From: Novosphingobium aureum | Lineage (GTDB): Bacteria; Pseudomonadota; Alphaproteobacteria; Sphingomonadales; Sphingomonadaceae | Reading direction: 5' to 3' | NCBI RefSeq assembly: GCF_015865035.1 | Contig: NZ_JADZGI010000004.1 | Span: forward strand, 1-64,000 | Length of the DNA: 64,000 nucleotides | Part shown: in pieces, positions 48,375-59,100 of the stretch | How the letters are laid out: each line of letters opens with the position of its first letter | Position numbering within the stretch: the stretch's first letter is position 1 | Made by a program: the position numbers and the translations under genes | Notes under the pieces: generated by a model | The model's database searches: none | What the model was told of the DNA's origin: nothing | What the model saw: the letters and a program-made list of their open reading frames with translations, nothing else

Positions 48375-50828
48375 ATGAACGGCAAGGGACACGTGCCCGA
48401 GGAGATCGCGGCATGGTTCGAAGGGCGCGGCTGGCGCGTGCGCGAACACCAGCGCGCGATGCTCGAGGCGGCGGACGAGGGGCGCCATGCTCTGCTCGTT
48501 GCCGATACCGGGGCGGGCAAGACACTCGCCGGGTTCCTGCCCACACTCGCCGATTTCGCACCCTCGCGGCTCGCAGGCAAAGCGCGGCCACAGGTCCTGC
48601 ACACGCTCTATGTATCGCCGCTCAAGGCGCTGGCGCACGACGTACAGCGCAATCTGCTCGCGCCGATCGAGGAAATCGGGCTCGACATCCGGGTCGAGAC
48701 GCGCAGCGGCGACACGCCATCGGACCGTAAGGCCCGCCAGCGCGCGCGGCCCCCGCATGTCCTGCTCACGACGCCCGAATCGCTCGCGCTGCTGCTCAGC
48801 TATCCCGAGGCAGAGACGCTGTTCTCGGGGCTCCAGCGCATCGTCATCGACGAGGTTCACGCCTTCGCGACCGGCAAGCGCGGCGACATGCTCGCATTGT
48901 GCCTCTCGCGCCTGCAGGCGCTGGCACCGCAGCTTCGCCGCGCCGCGCTCTCCGCGACATTGGCCGATCCCGACGACTATCGCGGCTGGCTCGCGCCCTG
49001 GGGCGATATCGATTCGGTCGCGCTCGTCGAGGGCGAGGCAGGCGCGCCGCCCGAGGTCGAGATCCTGCTTCCGCGCGAGGAGCGAATTCCCTGGTCAGGC
49101 CATGCCGCGACATGGGCAATCGAGCAGCTGATCGAGCAGATCGCGGCGCATCGCACGACGCTGGTCTTCACCAATACCCGCTTTCTCGCCGAATATATCT
49201 TCCAGGAGCTGTGGTCGGCGAACGAGGACAACCTGCCGATCGCGATCCACCACGGCTCGCTGTCGAAGGAGGCGCGGCGCAAGGTCGAAGGGGCGATGGC
49301 GCGCGGCGAGCTGCGCGCGCTGGTCTGTACCGCGAGCCTCGATCTCGGCATCGACTGGGGCGACATCGATCTCGTCGTGCAGATGGGAGCGCCCAAGGGC
49401 TCCTCGCGCCTGCTCCAGCGTATCGGGCGCGCCAATCACCGGCTCGACAGCCCCAGCCGCGCGGTGCTTGTTCCAGGCAACCGCTTCGAGTTTCTCGAGG
49501 CCTTCGCCGCGCAGGAGGCGGTCATTGCCGGGCAGCGCGATGGCGACGGCTTTCGCCCGGGCGGGCTCGACGTCCTCGCGCAGCACGTCATGTCGCTCGC
49601 CTGTGCCGGGCCGCTCGACGAGACGCGCCTGCTCGACGAGGTGCGCTCGTCCACACCCTATGCCTACGTCGATGCTGCTGTGCTCGCGCGCGTGCTCGAT
49701 TTCGTCGCGACCGGGGGCTACGCGCTGCGCAGCTACGAGCGTTTCCGCCGCATCGTGCGCGAGCGTGACGGGACCTGGCGGCTGACTCATCCCGACCATG
49801 CCGCGCGGCACCGGCTCAATGCCGGGATCATCGTCGATTCCGAAATGCTCGAGGTACGCTTTCGCAACGGACGCTCGCTTGGCAAGGTCGAGGAGGGGTT
49901 CGGCGCGAGCCTCTCGCCGGGCGACACTTTCCGCTTCGCTGGGCTCGATCTCGAGGTCGAGACGATCAAGGATCTCGACCTGGTGGTGCGTGCGGCGCGG
50001 CGATCGGCGACGATCCCCAGCTACATGGGCCAGCGCATGCCGATCTCGACCCATCTGGCCGACCGGGTGCGGGCGATGCTCGCCGACCGTGCGGGCTGGG
50101 CGCGATTCCCCGACGACGTGCGCGAGTGGCTCGAGGTGCAGGCCTGGCGTTCGCACCTGCCCGCGCCGGGTCGGCTGCTCGTGGAGAGCTTCCCGTACCG
50201 CGATCTTGCCTATACCGCCTTCTACACTTTCGAGGGCTGGAACGCGAACCAGTCGCTGGGCATGCTGGTGACGCGGCGCATGGCCGACCGCGATCTCGGG
50301 CCACTCGGCTTCGTCGCGACCGACTACACGCTCATCGTCTGGGGGCTGAAGCCGATTGCCGATCCCGCAGCGCTGCTCTCGCCCGATATCCTCACCCACG
50401 AGTTCGTCGACTGGGTGCAGCAAAGCCACCTGTTGCGCCGGGCCTTCCGCGAAGTCGCGGTGATCTCGGGCCTGATCGAGCGGCAGGTGCCGGGCAAGCG
50501 CAAGTCGGGGCGACAGGTCACGTTCTCGACCGACCTGATCTTCGACGTGCTGAACAAGTACGAGCCTGATCATCTGCTGCTCGAGGCGGCCTGGGCCGAT
50601 GCCCGTGCACGCATGACCGATGTCGCGCGCGTCGCCGATGTACTCGAGCGTGCGGCGCGCGAGGTGGACCATGTCGAGCTCGACCGGATCAGTCCGCTCG
50701 CGGTGCCCGCGCTTTCGATGATCGGGCGCGAGAACCTGCCTGCCGGGGCCGCCGAGGACGACCTGCTGGTCGAGGCAGAGAGCCTGGCCGCCATGGCGAT
50801 GCGCGTCGATCCTGCGCTGGAGGACTGA
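48375..50828 (+). CDS. Lhr-family (ligase-associated) DEXH-box DNA helicase
   Basis: 817 residues. Superfamily-2 helicase motifs: LVADTGAGKT (I, ~41-50), YVSPLKALAHDVQR (Ia), TTPESLALLLS, IDEVHAFATGKRGD (II), LSATLADP (III) and the RecA2 domain with VCTASLDLGIDWGDIDLV and QRIGRANHRLD (VI). The long C-terminal part (~430-817) is the Lhr winged-helix/beta-barrel core. It acts in DNA damage repair. Bacterial Lhr genes of this type often sit next to a ligase or an endonuclease (PdeM); here neither flanks it. AGGGAGG before the ATG sets the start. Confidence 0.93.
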   Translation: MNGKGHVPEEIAAWFEGRGWRVREHQRAMLEAADEGRHALLVADTGAGKTLAGFLPTLADFAPSRLAGKARPQVLHTLYVSPLKALAHDVQRNLLAPIEEIGLDIRVETRSGDTPSDRKARQRARPPHVLLTTPESLALLLSYPEAETLFSGLQRIVIDEVHAFATGKRGDMLALCLSRLQALAPQLRRAALSATLADPDDYRGWLAPWGDIDSVALVEGEAGAPPEVEILLPREERIPWSGHAATWAIEQLIEQIAAHRTTLVFTNTRFLAEYIFQELWSANEDNLPIAIHHGSLSKEARRKVEGAMARGELRALVCTASLDLGIDWGDIDLVVQMGAPKGSSRLLQRIGRANHRLDSPSRAVLVPGNRFEFLEAFAAQEAVIAGQRDGDGFRPGGLDVLAQHVMSLACAGPLDETRLLDEVRSSTPYAYVDAAVLARVLDFVATGGYALRSYERFRRIVRERDGTWRLTHPDHAARHRLNAGIIVDSEMLEVRFRNGRSLGKVEEGFGASLSPGDTFRFAGLDLEVETIKDLDLVVRAARRSATIPSYMGQRMPISTHLADRVRAMLADRAGWARFPDDVREWLEVQAWRSHLPAPGRLLVESFPYRDLAYTAFYTFEGWNANQSLGMLVTRRMADRDLGPLGFVATDYTLIVWGLKPIADPAALLSPDILTHEFVDWVQQSHLLRRAFREVAVISGLIERQVPGKRKSGRQVTFSTDLIFDVLNKYEPDHLLLEAAWADARARMTDVARVADVLERAAREVDHVELDRISPLAVPALSMIGRENLPAGAAEDDLLVEAESLAAMAMRVDPALED

Positions 50829-50874
50829 GGTCGCCGTCGCGCAGGTGGACGCGCGCCTTTAGCGGGCAACAAAA

Positions 50875-50898
50875 AAGGGGCGGATCGCTCCGCCCCTT
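50875..50898 (-). terminator. Intrinsic terminator of the tonB-exbBD operon
   Basis: Perfect 10-bp stem AAGGGGCGGA / TCCGCCCCTT with a 4-nt loop. Read on the minus strand it is followed by an A-rich template giving a T6 run (CCCCTTTTTTGTTG). It lies between the lhr stop and the exbD stop, and is oriented for the minus-strand operon, but may act on both. Confidence 0.85.
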
Positions 50899-50936
50899 CC
50901 TTGGGTCCTGCGAGAGGACCGGTTCCACTTCTCGGC

Positions 50937-51371
50937 TTACTTGCCGAACTCGCGGAACTGTTCGTTGCCGACGAAGCCGAACTTCGTCACGCCCGATGCC
51001 TTGATGATCTGCAGCACGCGTGCCGAGAGCTCGTAGCTTGCGCTGGGCTCGGGCTGGAACTGCAGTTCGGGCTCGACCTCGTAGCGCAGCGACTGCGCCA
51101 GGAGATCGACGAGGCCCGGACCGTCAACCGGGGTGCCGTTCCACAGGATTTCGTCCTGCGGGGTGAGCACCACCTTGTTGCGGATCGGGTCCACCGGGGG
51201 CGGGTTGTTCTGGTTCTGCGAGTTCACCGGAAGATCGATGTCGATCGAGTGAGTCGCGACCGGGATGGACATGATGAACATGATGAGGAGGCAGAGCATG
51301 ACGTCGATCAACGGCGTCGTGTTCATCTCCATCATCGGCGAGCCATCTTCCTTGCCGCCAGACATTGCCAT
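50937..51371 (-). CDS. exbD: ExbD-family biopolymer transport protein (second copy)
   Basis: 144 residues. One N-terminal transmembrane helix with the conserved aspartate in the segment MNTTPLIDVMLCLLIMF that conducts protons, and a periplasmic domain. ExbD works with ExbB to energise TonB. This copy follows another exbD gene by 29 nt. CAGGAGA lies 9 nt upstream of the ATG. An Asn/Pro-rich linker (NSQNQNNPPP) follows the transmembrane helix. Confidence 0.93.
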   Translation of the reverse strand: MAMSGGKEDGSPMMEMNTTPLIDVMLCLLIMFIMSIPVATHSIDIDLPVNSQNQNNPPPVDPIRNKVVLTPQDEILWNGTPVDGPGLVDLLAQSLRYEVEPELQFQPEPSASYELSARVLQIIKASGVTKFGFVGNEQFREFGK

Positions 51372-51400
51372 GAGGTGTTTCTCCTGTTCCTGCCGGTGGC

Positions 51401-51931
51401 TTAGTTCGGGTCGGTCGGGTTGGTGATGAAGCCAACCGTCGGGTAACCCGAAACCTGCACGTTGTAGATGGTGCCTGCCACGCAGCGCCACGGAGCCTCG
51501 ACGTCACCACGGATGTGGACCTGGGGGACCAGTTCCGGGTTGGCCTGGAGGGCTTCGGGACCGCCGGCGCGCTTGACGATGCCGTCGAGACGCTTGAACG
51601 CGCGATCACGCAGTTCTTCCGAGGTCACAGCCGTGACGTTGTTGAAGTAGACGCGGCATTCGCCGTCGCGCGATGCACCTTCGTAACCGGGCTCACCGGC
51701 ACTGCGGCCAGCGGCGTCGGTGGTCGAGACGGTGAGGAGAAGGTTTTCGACCTTGTCCTTGGATTCCACCGCCGGGATGACCGGGATACGCAGCTTTTCG
51801 ATCGTCTGGATAGCGACCGGGACCGCGATCAGGAAGATGATCAGAAGCACCAGCATGACGTCGACGAGCGGCGTCGTGTTGATGTCGGACATGGGTGTTT
51901 CAGCACCCCCTCCGCCCGAGGATATCGCCAT
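51401..51931 (-). CDS. exbD: ExbD-family biopolymer transport protein (first copy)
   Basis: 176 residues. Same layout as the downstream copy: glycine-rich short N-terminus, transmembrane helix INTTPLVDVMLVLLIIFLI with the functional aspartate, then a periplasmic domain of ~125 residues. It contains two cysteines (GECRVYF, PWRCVAG), possibly disulfide bonded, that are absent from the other copy. The two differ enough in the periplasmic domain to suggest separate roles or a heteromeric complex. Confidence 0.93.
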   Translation of the reverse strand: MAISSGGGGAETPMSDINTTPLVDVMLVLLIIFLIAVPVAIQTIEKLRIPVIPAVESKDKVENLLLTVSTTDAAGRSAGEPGYEGASRDGECRVYFNNVTAVTSEELRDRAFKRLDGIVKRAGGPEALQANPELVPQVHIRGDVEAPWRCVAGTIYNVQVSGYPTVGFITNPTDPN

Positions 51932-52064
51932 AGTCTTATCCTAATCCTTGCGTTGCCTTGGGGGAGAGAGACGAGGGGTTGCGCGCATGCACCGTTCCCT
52001 CGTCTCCGTGATCCCCTACGGGAGTGAAGCCCGACGATTGGCGGGCTTCGTTATCCCGCGCTGC

Positions 52065-52838
52065 TTACTTGGCCGGAGCCGGCTTCGGAGCAGCTGCAGC
52101 AGGCTTCTTGATCGGGGCAGCAGCAGCCGGCGAGACCGGCTTCACGGCACCCTTCGAGGTGATGTTGGCAAGGACGTCGCTCGAGAAGCCGGTGAGCAGC
52201 TCGGCGATGCGCTTGTTGCGCGACTGCAGGTAGTTGTAGGCGAGCACGGCCGGAACGGCGACGAGCAGGCCGAGCGCGGTCATGATCAGAGCTTCACCGA
52301 CCGGACCTGCGACCTTGTCGATCGAGGCCGAACCGGCGAGACCGATGGCGATCAGAGCGCGGTAGATGCCGACGACGGTACCGAACAGACCGATGAACGG
52401 TGCGGTCGCGCCGACGGTGGCGAGGAAGGGCAGGCCGCCGGCGAGGCGGGCGTTGATGGTCGCTTCCGAGCGGGCCAGCGAAGCGTGCAGCCAGTCGTGG
52501 GCCTCGAGCTCGTCGGTCATCTTGGCGTGCTGCTCTTCAGCGACGATGCCGTCCTCGACGAGCTGGCGCCATGCCGAGTTCTTCTCGAGCTTGGTCGAAC
52601 CTTCCTTGATCGACGAAGCCTTCCAGAAGGTGCCGCGGATCGAGTTGTACTGACGCAGGATCTTCGACTGTTCGAACCACTTGGTGAACAGGATGTAGAA
52701 CGAACCGAACGACATGATGCCCAGGATCACGACGGTGGCGTAGGCGATGAAACCGCCCTGTTCGAGAGCTTCAGCGAAGCCGAACTTGTTCTGCGGCGCG
52801 GCTTCACCGGCAGCGGCAAGGATGTCAACGATAAGCAT
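52065..52838 (-). CDS. exbB: ExbB/TolQ-family proton channel protein
   Basis: 257 residues. Three-helix MotA/TolQ/ExbB channel: helix 1 ATVVILGIMSFGSFYILF (after ~30 residues), a cytoplasmic stretch, then GLPFLATVGATAPFIGLFGTV and ALGLLVAVPAVLAYNYLQ with the conserved threonine and proline positions. An Ala/Pro/Lys-rich tail (AAPIKKPAAAAPKP) extends the C-terminus. It uses proton motive force to drive TonB. It lies between tonB and the two exbD genes, in one operon. Confidence 0.93.
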   Translation of the reverse strand: MLIVDILAAAGEAAPQNKFGFAEALEQGGFIAYATVVILGIMSFGSFYILFTKWFEQSKILRQYNSIRGTFWKASSIKEGSTKLEKNSAWRQLVEDGIVAEEQHAKMTDELEAHDWLHASLARSEATINARLAGGLPFLATVGATAPFIGLFGTVVGIYRALIAIGLAGSASIDKVAGPVGEALIMTALGLLVAVPAVLAYNYLQSRNKRIAELLTGFSSDVLANITSKGAVKPVSPAAAAPIKKPAAAAPKPAPAK

Positions 52839-52912
52839 GCGATTTACCTCTCAAGAAGAATGCAGGAGTTCGGCCGGGACGCGCCCCGCGGACCGCGGCC
52901 GATTCAATGGGT

Positions 52913-53584
52913 TTAGTCAAGCCGGTAGACGATCGCGGTCGAGTAGTTGCTCGAGATCGGATCGCCAGCGTCGTTCAGCGCGGGCTTGAAGCGTGCATAG
53001 CGGGTCATGCCCTCGCACGCTGCTTCGTCCAGGTCCGGGCTGCCGCTCGAATTGCTGACCGAGCATGCGGTGACGCGACCTTCAGCGCTGACCGTCACGC
53101 GAACGCCAACGCGGCCTTCGCGGCCTTCACGCGCGGCGCGCGAAGGATAGTTCTGCTGAATGCGCGCGGCCCAGCGGCCTGCGTTCTCGGTCTGGACGCC
53201 ACGGGCCTTCGACGGCGCCGGGGGTGCCGGCGGTGCCGGAGGTGCCGGCGGTGCCGCCTGACGGATCACGACCGGGGGTGCGGGCGGCGGAGTGATCACC
53301 GTCTGCACCGGCGGCGGAGCCGGGGCGATGTTGATCGGCGGCGGCGGGGCCACGATCGGCGGCGGAGGGACGTCCTCCTGCGGTTCGGGAGGCGGCGGCG
53401 GGGGCTCCTCCTCGGGCGGTTTCTCTTCCTTGATATCCACGGTGGTCACCTTGCTGATGACCTTCTTGGTTGCCTCATAGGCAAGGCCCGAGATCAGCGC
53501 ATAGCCGATGAACACGTGGATCAAGGCGACGATGACAATAGTGGTAATCTTGCTACCACTCATTTGCTGGTCAGCGTAAGCCAT
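52913..53584 (-). CDS. tonB: TonB energy transducer
   Basis: 223 residues. N-terminal cytoplasmic stub and a single helix (ITTIVIVALIHVFIGYALIS), a long proline-rich periplasmic linker (~57-140; PPEEEPPPPPPEPQED, many PP and AP repeats), and the C-terminal TonB domain with GRVGVRVTVSAEGRVTACSV and DLDEAACEGMTRYARFKPA. It transmits inner-membrane proton force to TonB-dependent receptors, which are abundant in sphingomonads. First gene of the operon with exbB and two exbD genes. Confidence 0.95.
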   Translation of the reverse strand: MAYADQQMSGSKITTIVIVALIHVFIGYALISGLAYEATKKVISKVTTVDIKEEKPPEEEPPPPPPEPQEDVPPPPIVAPPPPINIAPAPPPVQTVITPPPAPPVVIRQAAPPAPPAPPAPPAPSKARGVQTENAGRWAARIQQNYPSRAAREGREGRVGVRVTVSAEGRVTACSVSNSSGSPDLDEAACEGMTRYARFKPALNDAGDPISSNYSTAIVYRLD

Positions 53585-53944
53585 TCAGACGCATCACTCC
53601 ATTACCAAGCCCCGGACCTGTACAAAAAGCACGTGTCCAAGGGCGCCGATGGCCTCCGCTGGAAGCGAAGCCCATGACGAAACTCGAAATTACCCACCCT
53701 GACGGCTGACAGTCGTCCTTTCCCATGCCGCGCAAAAGAAAGGCTTCCCGCGGGGCTTATTTGTATTTTTCGCCCCGTTGTGCAGTTTTCTTAGCGTTGA
53801 AGGGCACCCTGCGCAACGCCCAATCCGCGATGGGGTGGGTTAACCTTCGATTAGGGACATCCTCGGGGAGTGCGCAAGGCGGGGGAATTGCGTGGATTCC
53901 ATTCACGTTTCATAAAGCCGCAATTTTGCAGCGGATTGGGCCTG
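53585..53944. other. Divergent intergenic region upstream of tonB
   Basis: 360 nt with no supported gene. ORFs here have non-protein-like composition. It includes A/T-richer patches (TTATTTGTATTTTTC near 53757; CATTCACGTTTCATAAAG near 53903) that may carry the promoters of tonB and the plus-strand secreted protein. I see no Fur or Irr box that I would trust. Confidence 0.4.
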
Positions 53945-54814
53945 ATGACGACTTCAAAGCACCTTCTCGTCCCCGGAATCGGGGCTCTCGCTCTGGCGTT
54001 TCAGCCGCTCGCGGCAGTGGCCCAGAATCAGGTCCCCTCCCATCCCGAGGCGCTCGATTCAGCACAGCTGTCACCGACCTTCGCGGACATTGCTGCACTG
54101 GCCGATTCGGCAGGCCTTGTGGTCCATGCCCGTATCCGCAAGGCGATCCGGGTGAAGAACGAGCGCGCGCCCGGTCTCGCGCCGGGATCTGTGCGTTTCT
54201 ATGTCGAGGCCGATACCCTCGCACTGCTCAGCGGGTCGGCTCCGCTGGGCGAATCGATCCGCTATCTCGTCGACCTGCCACTCGATGCGCGGGGCAAGGA
54301 ACCCAATCTCAAGAAGCGCGAAGTCCTGCTCTTTGCGCGCGCCGTTCCCGGCCGACCCGGCGAGATCCAGTTGCTCTCGCCCGATGCGCAGCAGACCTGG
54401 TCGCAGGAAGCCGAGGCACGGGTGCGGCGCATCCTGCAGGCCATGGTCGCCCCCGATGCCCCGGCGAAGGTCACCGGGGTGCGCGAGATCATCTTTGTGC
54501 CGGGCACATTGGCCGGGCAGGGCGAGACGCAGGTCTTCCTCAACACCGATGACGGGTCCGCCGCCTCGCTGACGGTGCGGCACGTGCCCGGTGCGCAGCC
54601 GGTCTGGGGGGTCTCCTTTTCCGAGCTCGTCGCCGATGTCGGCAGGCCGCCTAGGCGTGACACGCTCGAGTGGTATCGCTTGGCCTGCTTCCTGCCCGCC
54701 CGGCCGCCTGTCGGCGCGAACATGTCGGAGGGCGCCGCACTGCGCGCCCAGGCCGAGGCCGATTATCGCTTCGTGATGCAGGACCTCGGGCCCTGCAGGC
54801 GGACGCTGGGCTAA
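53945..54814 (+). CDS. Secreted protein of unknown function
   Basis: 289 residues. Signal peptide KHLLVPGIGALALAFQPLAAVAQ, cleaved after AVAQ. The mature part contains VVHARIRKAIRVKNERAPG, RRILQAMVAPDAPAKV and VRHVPGAQPVWGVSFSELV; no motif I recognise. Two cysteines near the C-terminus (ACFLPARPP and GPCRRTLG) could pair. The start ATG has only a weak ribosome-binding site; an in-frame upstream start at 53870 is not signal-peptide-like. It precedes hom by 151 nt. Function unknown. Confidence 0.75.
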   Translation: MTTSKHLLVPGIGALALAFQPLAAVAQNQVPSHPEALDSAQLSPTFADIAALADSAGLVVHARIRKAIRVKNERAPGLAPGSVRFYVEADTLALLSGSAPLGESIRYLVDLPLDARGKEPNLKKREVLLFARAVPGRPGEIQLLSPDAQQTWSQEAEARVRRILQAMVAPDAPAKVTGVREIIFVPGTLAGQGETQVFLNTDDGSAASLTVRHVPGAQPVWGVSFSELVADVGRPPRRDTLEWYRLACFLPARPPVGANMSEGAALRAQAEADYRFVMQDLGPCRRTLG

Positions 54815-54965
54815 GGTCGCGACGGGTCAGCGCCCTGGGGCCAGCCCCCGGGGGCAGTTGCCTTCCGCACCGGTGCACGGGGGGGCGCTGCGCCATCGCG
54901 AGGAGCGAAGGCGCTGGAAAATGCTGCCGGTCTGTCCTAGGGCGCGCTTCCGAAAGGGAGCATCG

Positions 54966-56273
54966 ATGACCGAACCGCTGAAGATCGCACTTGCAGGCCT
55001 GGGTACCGTTGGGACCGGCGTCGTCCGACTGATCGAGACGAATGCCGCGCTGATTGCGCGCCGCGCACGGCGGCCGATCCAGATTACCGCGGTCAGCGCA
55101 CGCGACCGCAGCAAGGATCGCGGCGTTGATCTCTCGCGCTATGCCTGGGCAGACGATCCGGCCGAGCTGGCTGCACGCGACGACGTCGACGTGGTGGTCG
55201 AGATGGTCGGCGGCTCGGACGGTCCGGCGCTCGCGCTGGCGCGCACCGCGATTGCCGGTGGCAAGAGCCTGGTCACCGCCAACAAGGCGATGATCGCGCA
55301 CCATGGCCTCGAACTGGCCGATGCGGCCGAGAAAACGGGCGTCGCGCTCAAGTTCGAGGCGGCTGTCGCGGGTGGCATTCCGGTCATCAACGGGATGATC
55401 GACGGCGCTGCCGCCAATGCCATCGACCGCGTCTACGGCATCCTCAACGGCACCTGTAACTACATCCTGTCCTCGATGGAGGACACCGGCGCCGACTTCG
55501 CCGACGTGCTCGCCGAGGCACAGCGCCTGGGTTATGCCGAGGCCGACCCGACCTTCGACGTCGAGGGCATCGACGCTGCGCACAAGCTCTCGATCCTGGG
55601 TGCGATCGCATTCGGCGCGAAGCTCGACTTCGCCGGTGTCGAGACCGTAGGTATCTCGCAGGTCAAGGCTGCGGACATCGAGCAAGCCCATGCGCTGGGC
55701 TACGTCGTCCGCCTGCTCGGCATGAGCGAGCTCGAGCGCGATCCTGCCGGCGATCGCCTGTTTCAGCGCGTGCGCCCTTATCTGGTGCCGGTCGATCATC
55801 CGCTGGCCAACGTCGATGGCCCGACCAACGCCGTCGTTGCCGAGGGCAATTTCATGGGCCGCCTGCTGTTTCAGGGCGCGGGCGCGGGCGACGGCCCGAC
55901 CGCCAGTGCGGTCGTCGCCGACATCATCGATATCGCGCGCGGCGAGAAGGGGCCGGCCTTCTCGATGCCGGTCGCCGAGCTGCAGCCTTTCGGCAAGGCC
56001 TCGTCGGGCCATCGGGTCTCGCGCTCCTACATCCGCTTCATCGTGCCGGACCGTCCTGGCGTGCTCGCCGACATCACTGCGGCCATGCGCGATGCGGGCG
56101 TCTCGATCGAGAGCGTGATCCAGCGCGGCGATCCCGATCAGGACGGCGAGGTCATCCTCGCCATCGTGACCCACGAAGGGCCCGAGGCATGCGTCACCGA
56201 GGCGATGCGTATCCTCGACGGATCGGACAGCCTGACGGCGGCTCCGCTGGTGATGCAGATCATCGGCGAATAG
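54966..56273 (+). CDS. hom: Homoserine dehydrogenase
   Basis: 435 residues. NAD(P)H-dependent reduction of aspartate semialdehyde to homoserine (threonine/methionine pathway). Seen: Rossmann LAGLGTVGTGVVRLIE, TANKAMIAHHG, the family motif NGTCNYILSSMED, AEADPTFDVEGIDAAHKL with catalytic acids, and a C-terminal ACT domain (FIVPDRPGVLADITAAM) for threonine feedback. GGGAG 6 nt before the ATG decides the start. A long hairpin follows the stop. Confidence 0.97.
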   Translation: MTEPLKIALAGLGTVGTGVVRLIETNAALIARRARRPIQITAVSARDRSKDRGVDLSRYAWADDPAELAARDDVDVVVEMVGGSDGPALALARTAIAGGKSLVTANKAMIAHHGLELADAAEKTGVALKFEAAVAGGIPVINGMIDGAAANAIDRVYGILNGTCNYILSSMEDTGADFADVLAEAQRLGYAEADPTFDVEGIDAAHKLSILGAIAFGAKLDFAGVETVGISQVKAADIEQAHALGYVVRLLGMSELERDPAGDRLFQRVRPYLVPVDHPLANVDGPTNAVVAEGNFMGRLLFQGAGAGDGPTASAVVADIIDIARGEKGPAFSMPVAELQPFGKASSGHRVSRSYIRFIVPDRPGVLADITAAMRDAGVSIESVIQRGDPDQDGEVILAIVTHEGPEACVTEAMRILDGSDSLTAAPLVMQIIGE

Positions 56274-56304
56274 GCCCCGGATGCCCTGACGGCATGACCT
56301 GCCG

Positions 56305-56352
56305 ACACGAAGAAGCCCGGCCGGACGATGTCCGCGCCGGGCTTCTTCGTGT
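56305..56352. terminator. Long hairpin between the converging hom and 56382 genes
   Basis: 17-bp perfect stem (56305-56321 with 56336-56352; ACACGAAGAAGCCCGGC and complement), and the loop itself folds again (CGGAC-GAT-GTCCG). There is no T-run, so it is probably a bidirectional structural barrier rather than a standard intrinsic terminator. Confidence 0.6.
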
Positions 56353-56381
56353 GGAGGGGGGCGCTGCCTTGCTGCAGTTGC

Positions 56382-56855
56382 TCAGTTGGCGCGCATTTCG
56401 CCCTTTGCGACCTTGTCGGCGTCCGAACCGGCGGGGGCTTCGGGGATTTGCGAGAGGTCGATCAGCAGGGGCTGTTCTGGCGGGCAGGGCGGGACGAGGC
56501 ACATGCCCGAAGCGGTGGCCTTGCCCTTGAAGATGCCGTCGCCCGCGACGTCCGGTGCGCGCAGGCGCCCGTCGTCGGTCCCAGCTGCGCCAGTGGGATC
56601 CTCGTCCGCGCTGGATGGTACGCGGAATTCGTCCTCGTCGGGCGCGCAGACGACGATCTCGCCCTGGCGGATCGTCTTCAGGCAGTTGCGGCGGGAACGG
56701 TCGCGGGTAATTCTGCCTCCGGTGCCGAGCATGTTTTCCGCGATTTCGCTATCGGCCTGTGACACTGTCGGCGGGTCTTGTGCCAGTGCCGATTGGGGTA
56801 TCCAGAACAGCAGGGATGCCGCGATGGCGAAAAGAAATTTCGGTTTGCTCGACAA
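56382..56855 (-). CDS. Secreted protein of unknown function
   Basis: 157 residues. TTG start with GAGGAT ~7 nt upstream; no better ATG is in frame. Signal peptide FLFAIAASLLFWIPQSALA, then DPPTVSQAD. The mature domain has a basic cluster (ITRDRSRRN), acidic stretch (DEDEFRVPSSADEDP) and four cysteines. No family recognised. It is divergent from glpX and ends at the hom hairpin. Confidence 0.75.
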   Translation of the reverse strand: MSSKPKFLFAIAASLLFWIPQSALAQDPPTVSQADSEIAENMLGTGGRITRDRSRRNCLKTIRQGEIVVCAPDEDEFRVPSSADEDPTGAAGTDDGRLRAPDVAGDGIFKGKATASGMCLVPPCPPEQPLLIDLSQIPEAPAGSDADKVAKGEMRAN

Positions 56856-56916
56856 CTCGGGATCCTCTGGCTAAGGCAGTTATTACCTTTCCTCCATGGA
56901 TTAATCCGGAGTGAAC

Positions 56917-57894
<978 letters not shown>

Positions 57895-57924
57895 TCGGCG
57901 CTGAGCTCCGGTAAAATCCGAAGA

Positions 57925-57956
57925 GGCTGGTTCCGCGATGCGGGGCCGGCCTTTTT
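57925..57956 (+). terminator. Intrinsic terminator of glpX
   Basis: About 12-bp stem, GGCTGG-TTCCGC pairing with GCGGGG-CCGGCC (with G-T pairs), loop GAT, followed by TTTTTCTTT. It lies 30 nt beyond the glpX stop and 159 nt before prs. Confidence 0.85.
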
Positions 57957-58115
57957 CTTTGGCAATGCAGGATGATGGCTATCGCGTGTCCGGTCGTTCG
58001 CGCGCGTCCTGTCCGGCAGGCGGTGCAAAAAAGCGCAAGCCTCTATTGCAATCGCATGACTCCGCACTAGAGGCGGGCGCCATCAGGACCACTTGATCGT
58101 TTTCGGGGATTCGCA

Positions 58116-59051
<936 letters not shown>

Positions 59052-59100
59052 TCTTGCTGGCGAAGGGTGCTGCGCAAGTGGCGGCACCCCGTTCGCCAGT

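Noticed and set aside
56305..56352. The long hairpin after hom as a classic intrinsic terminator
   Set aside because: Neither strand has a T-run after the stem; kept only as a hairpin with reduced confidence.
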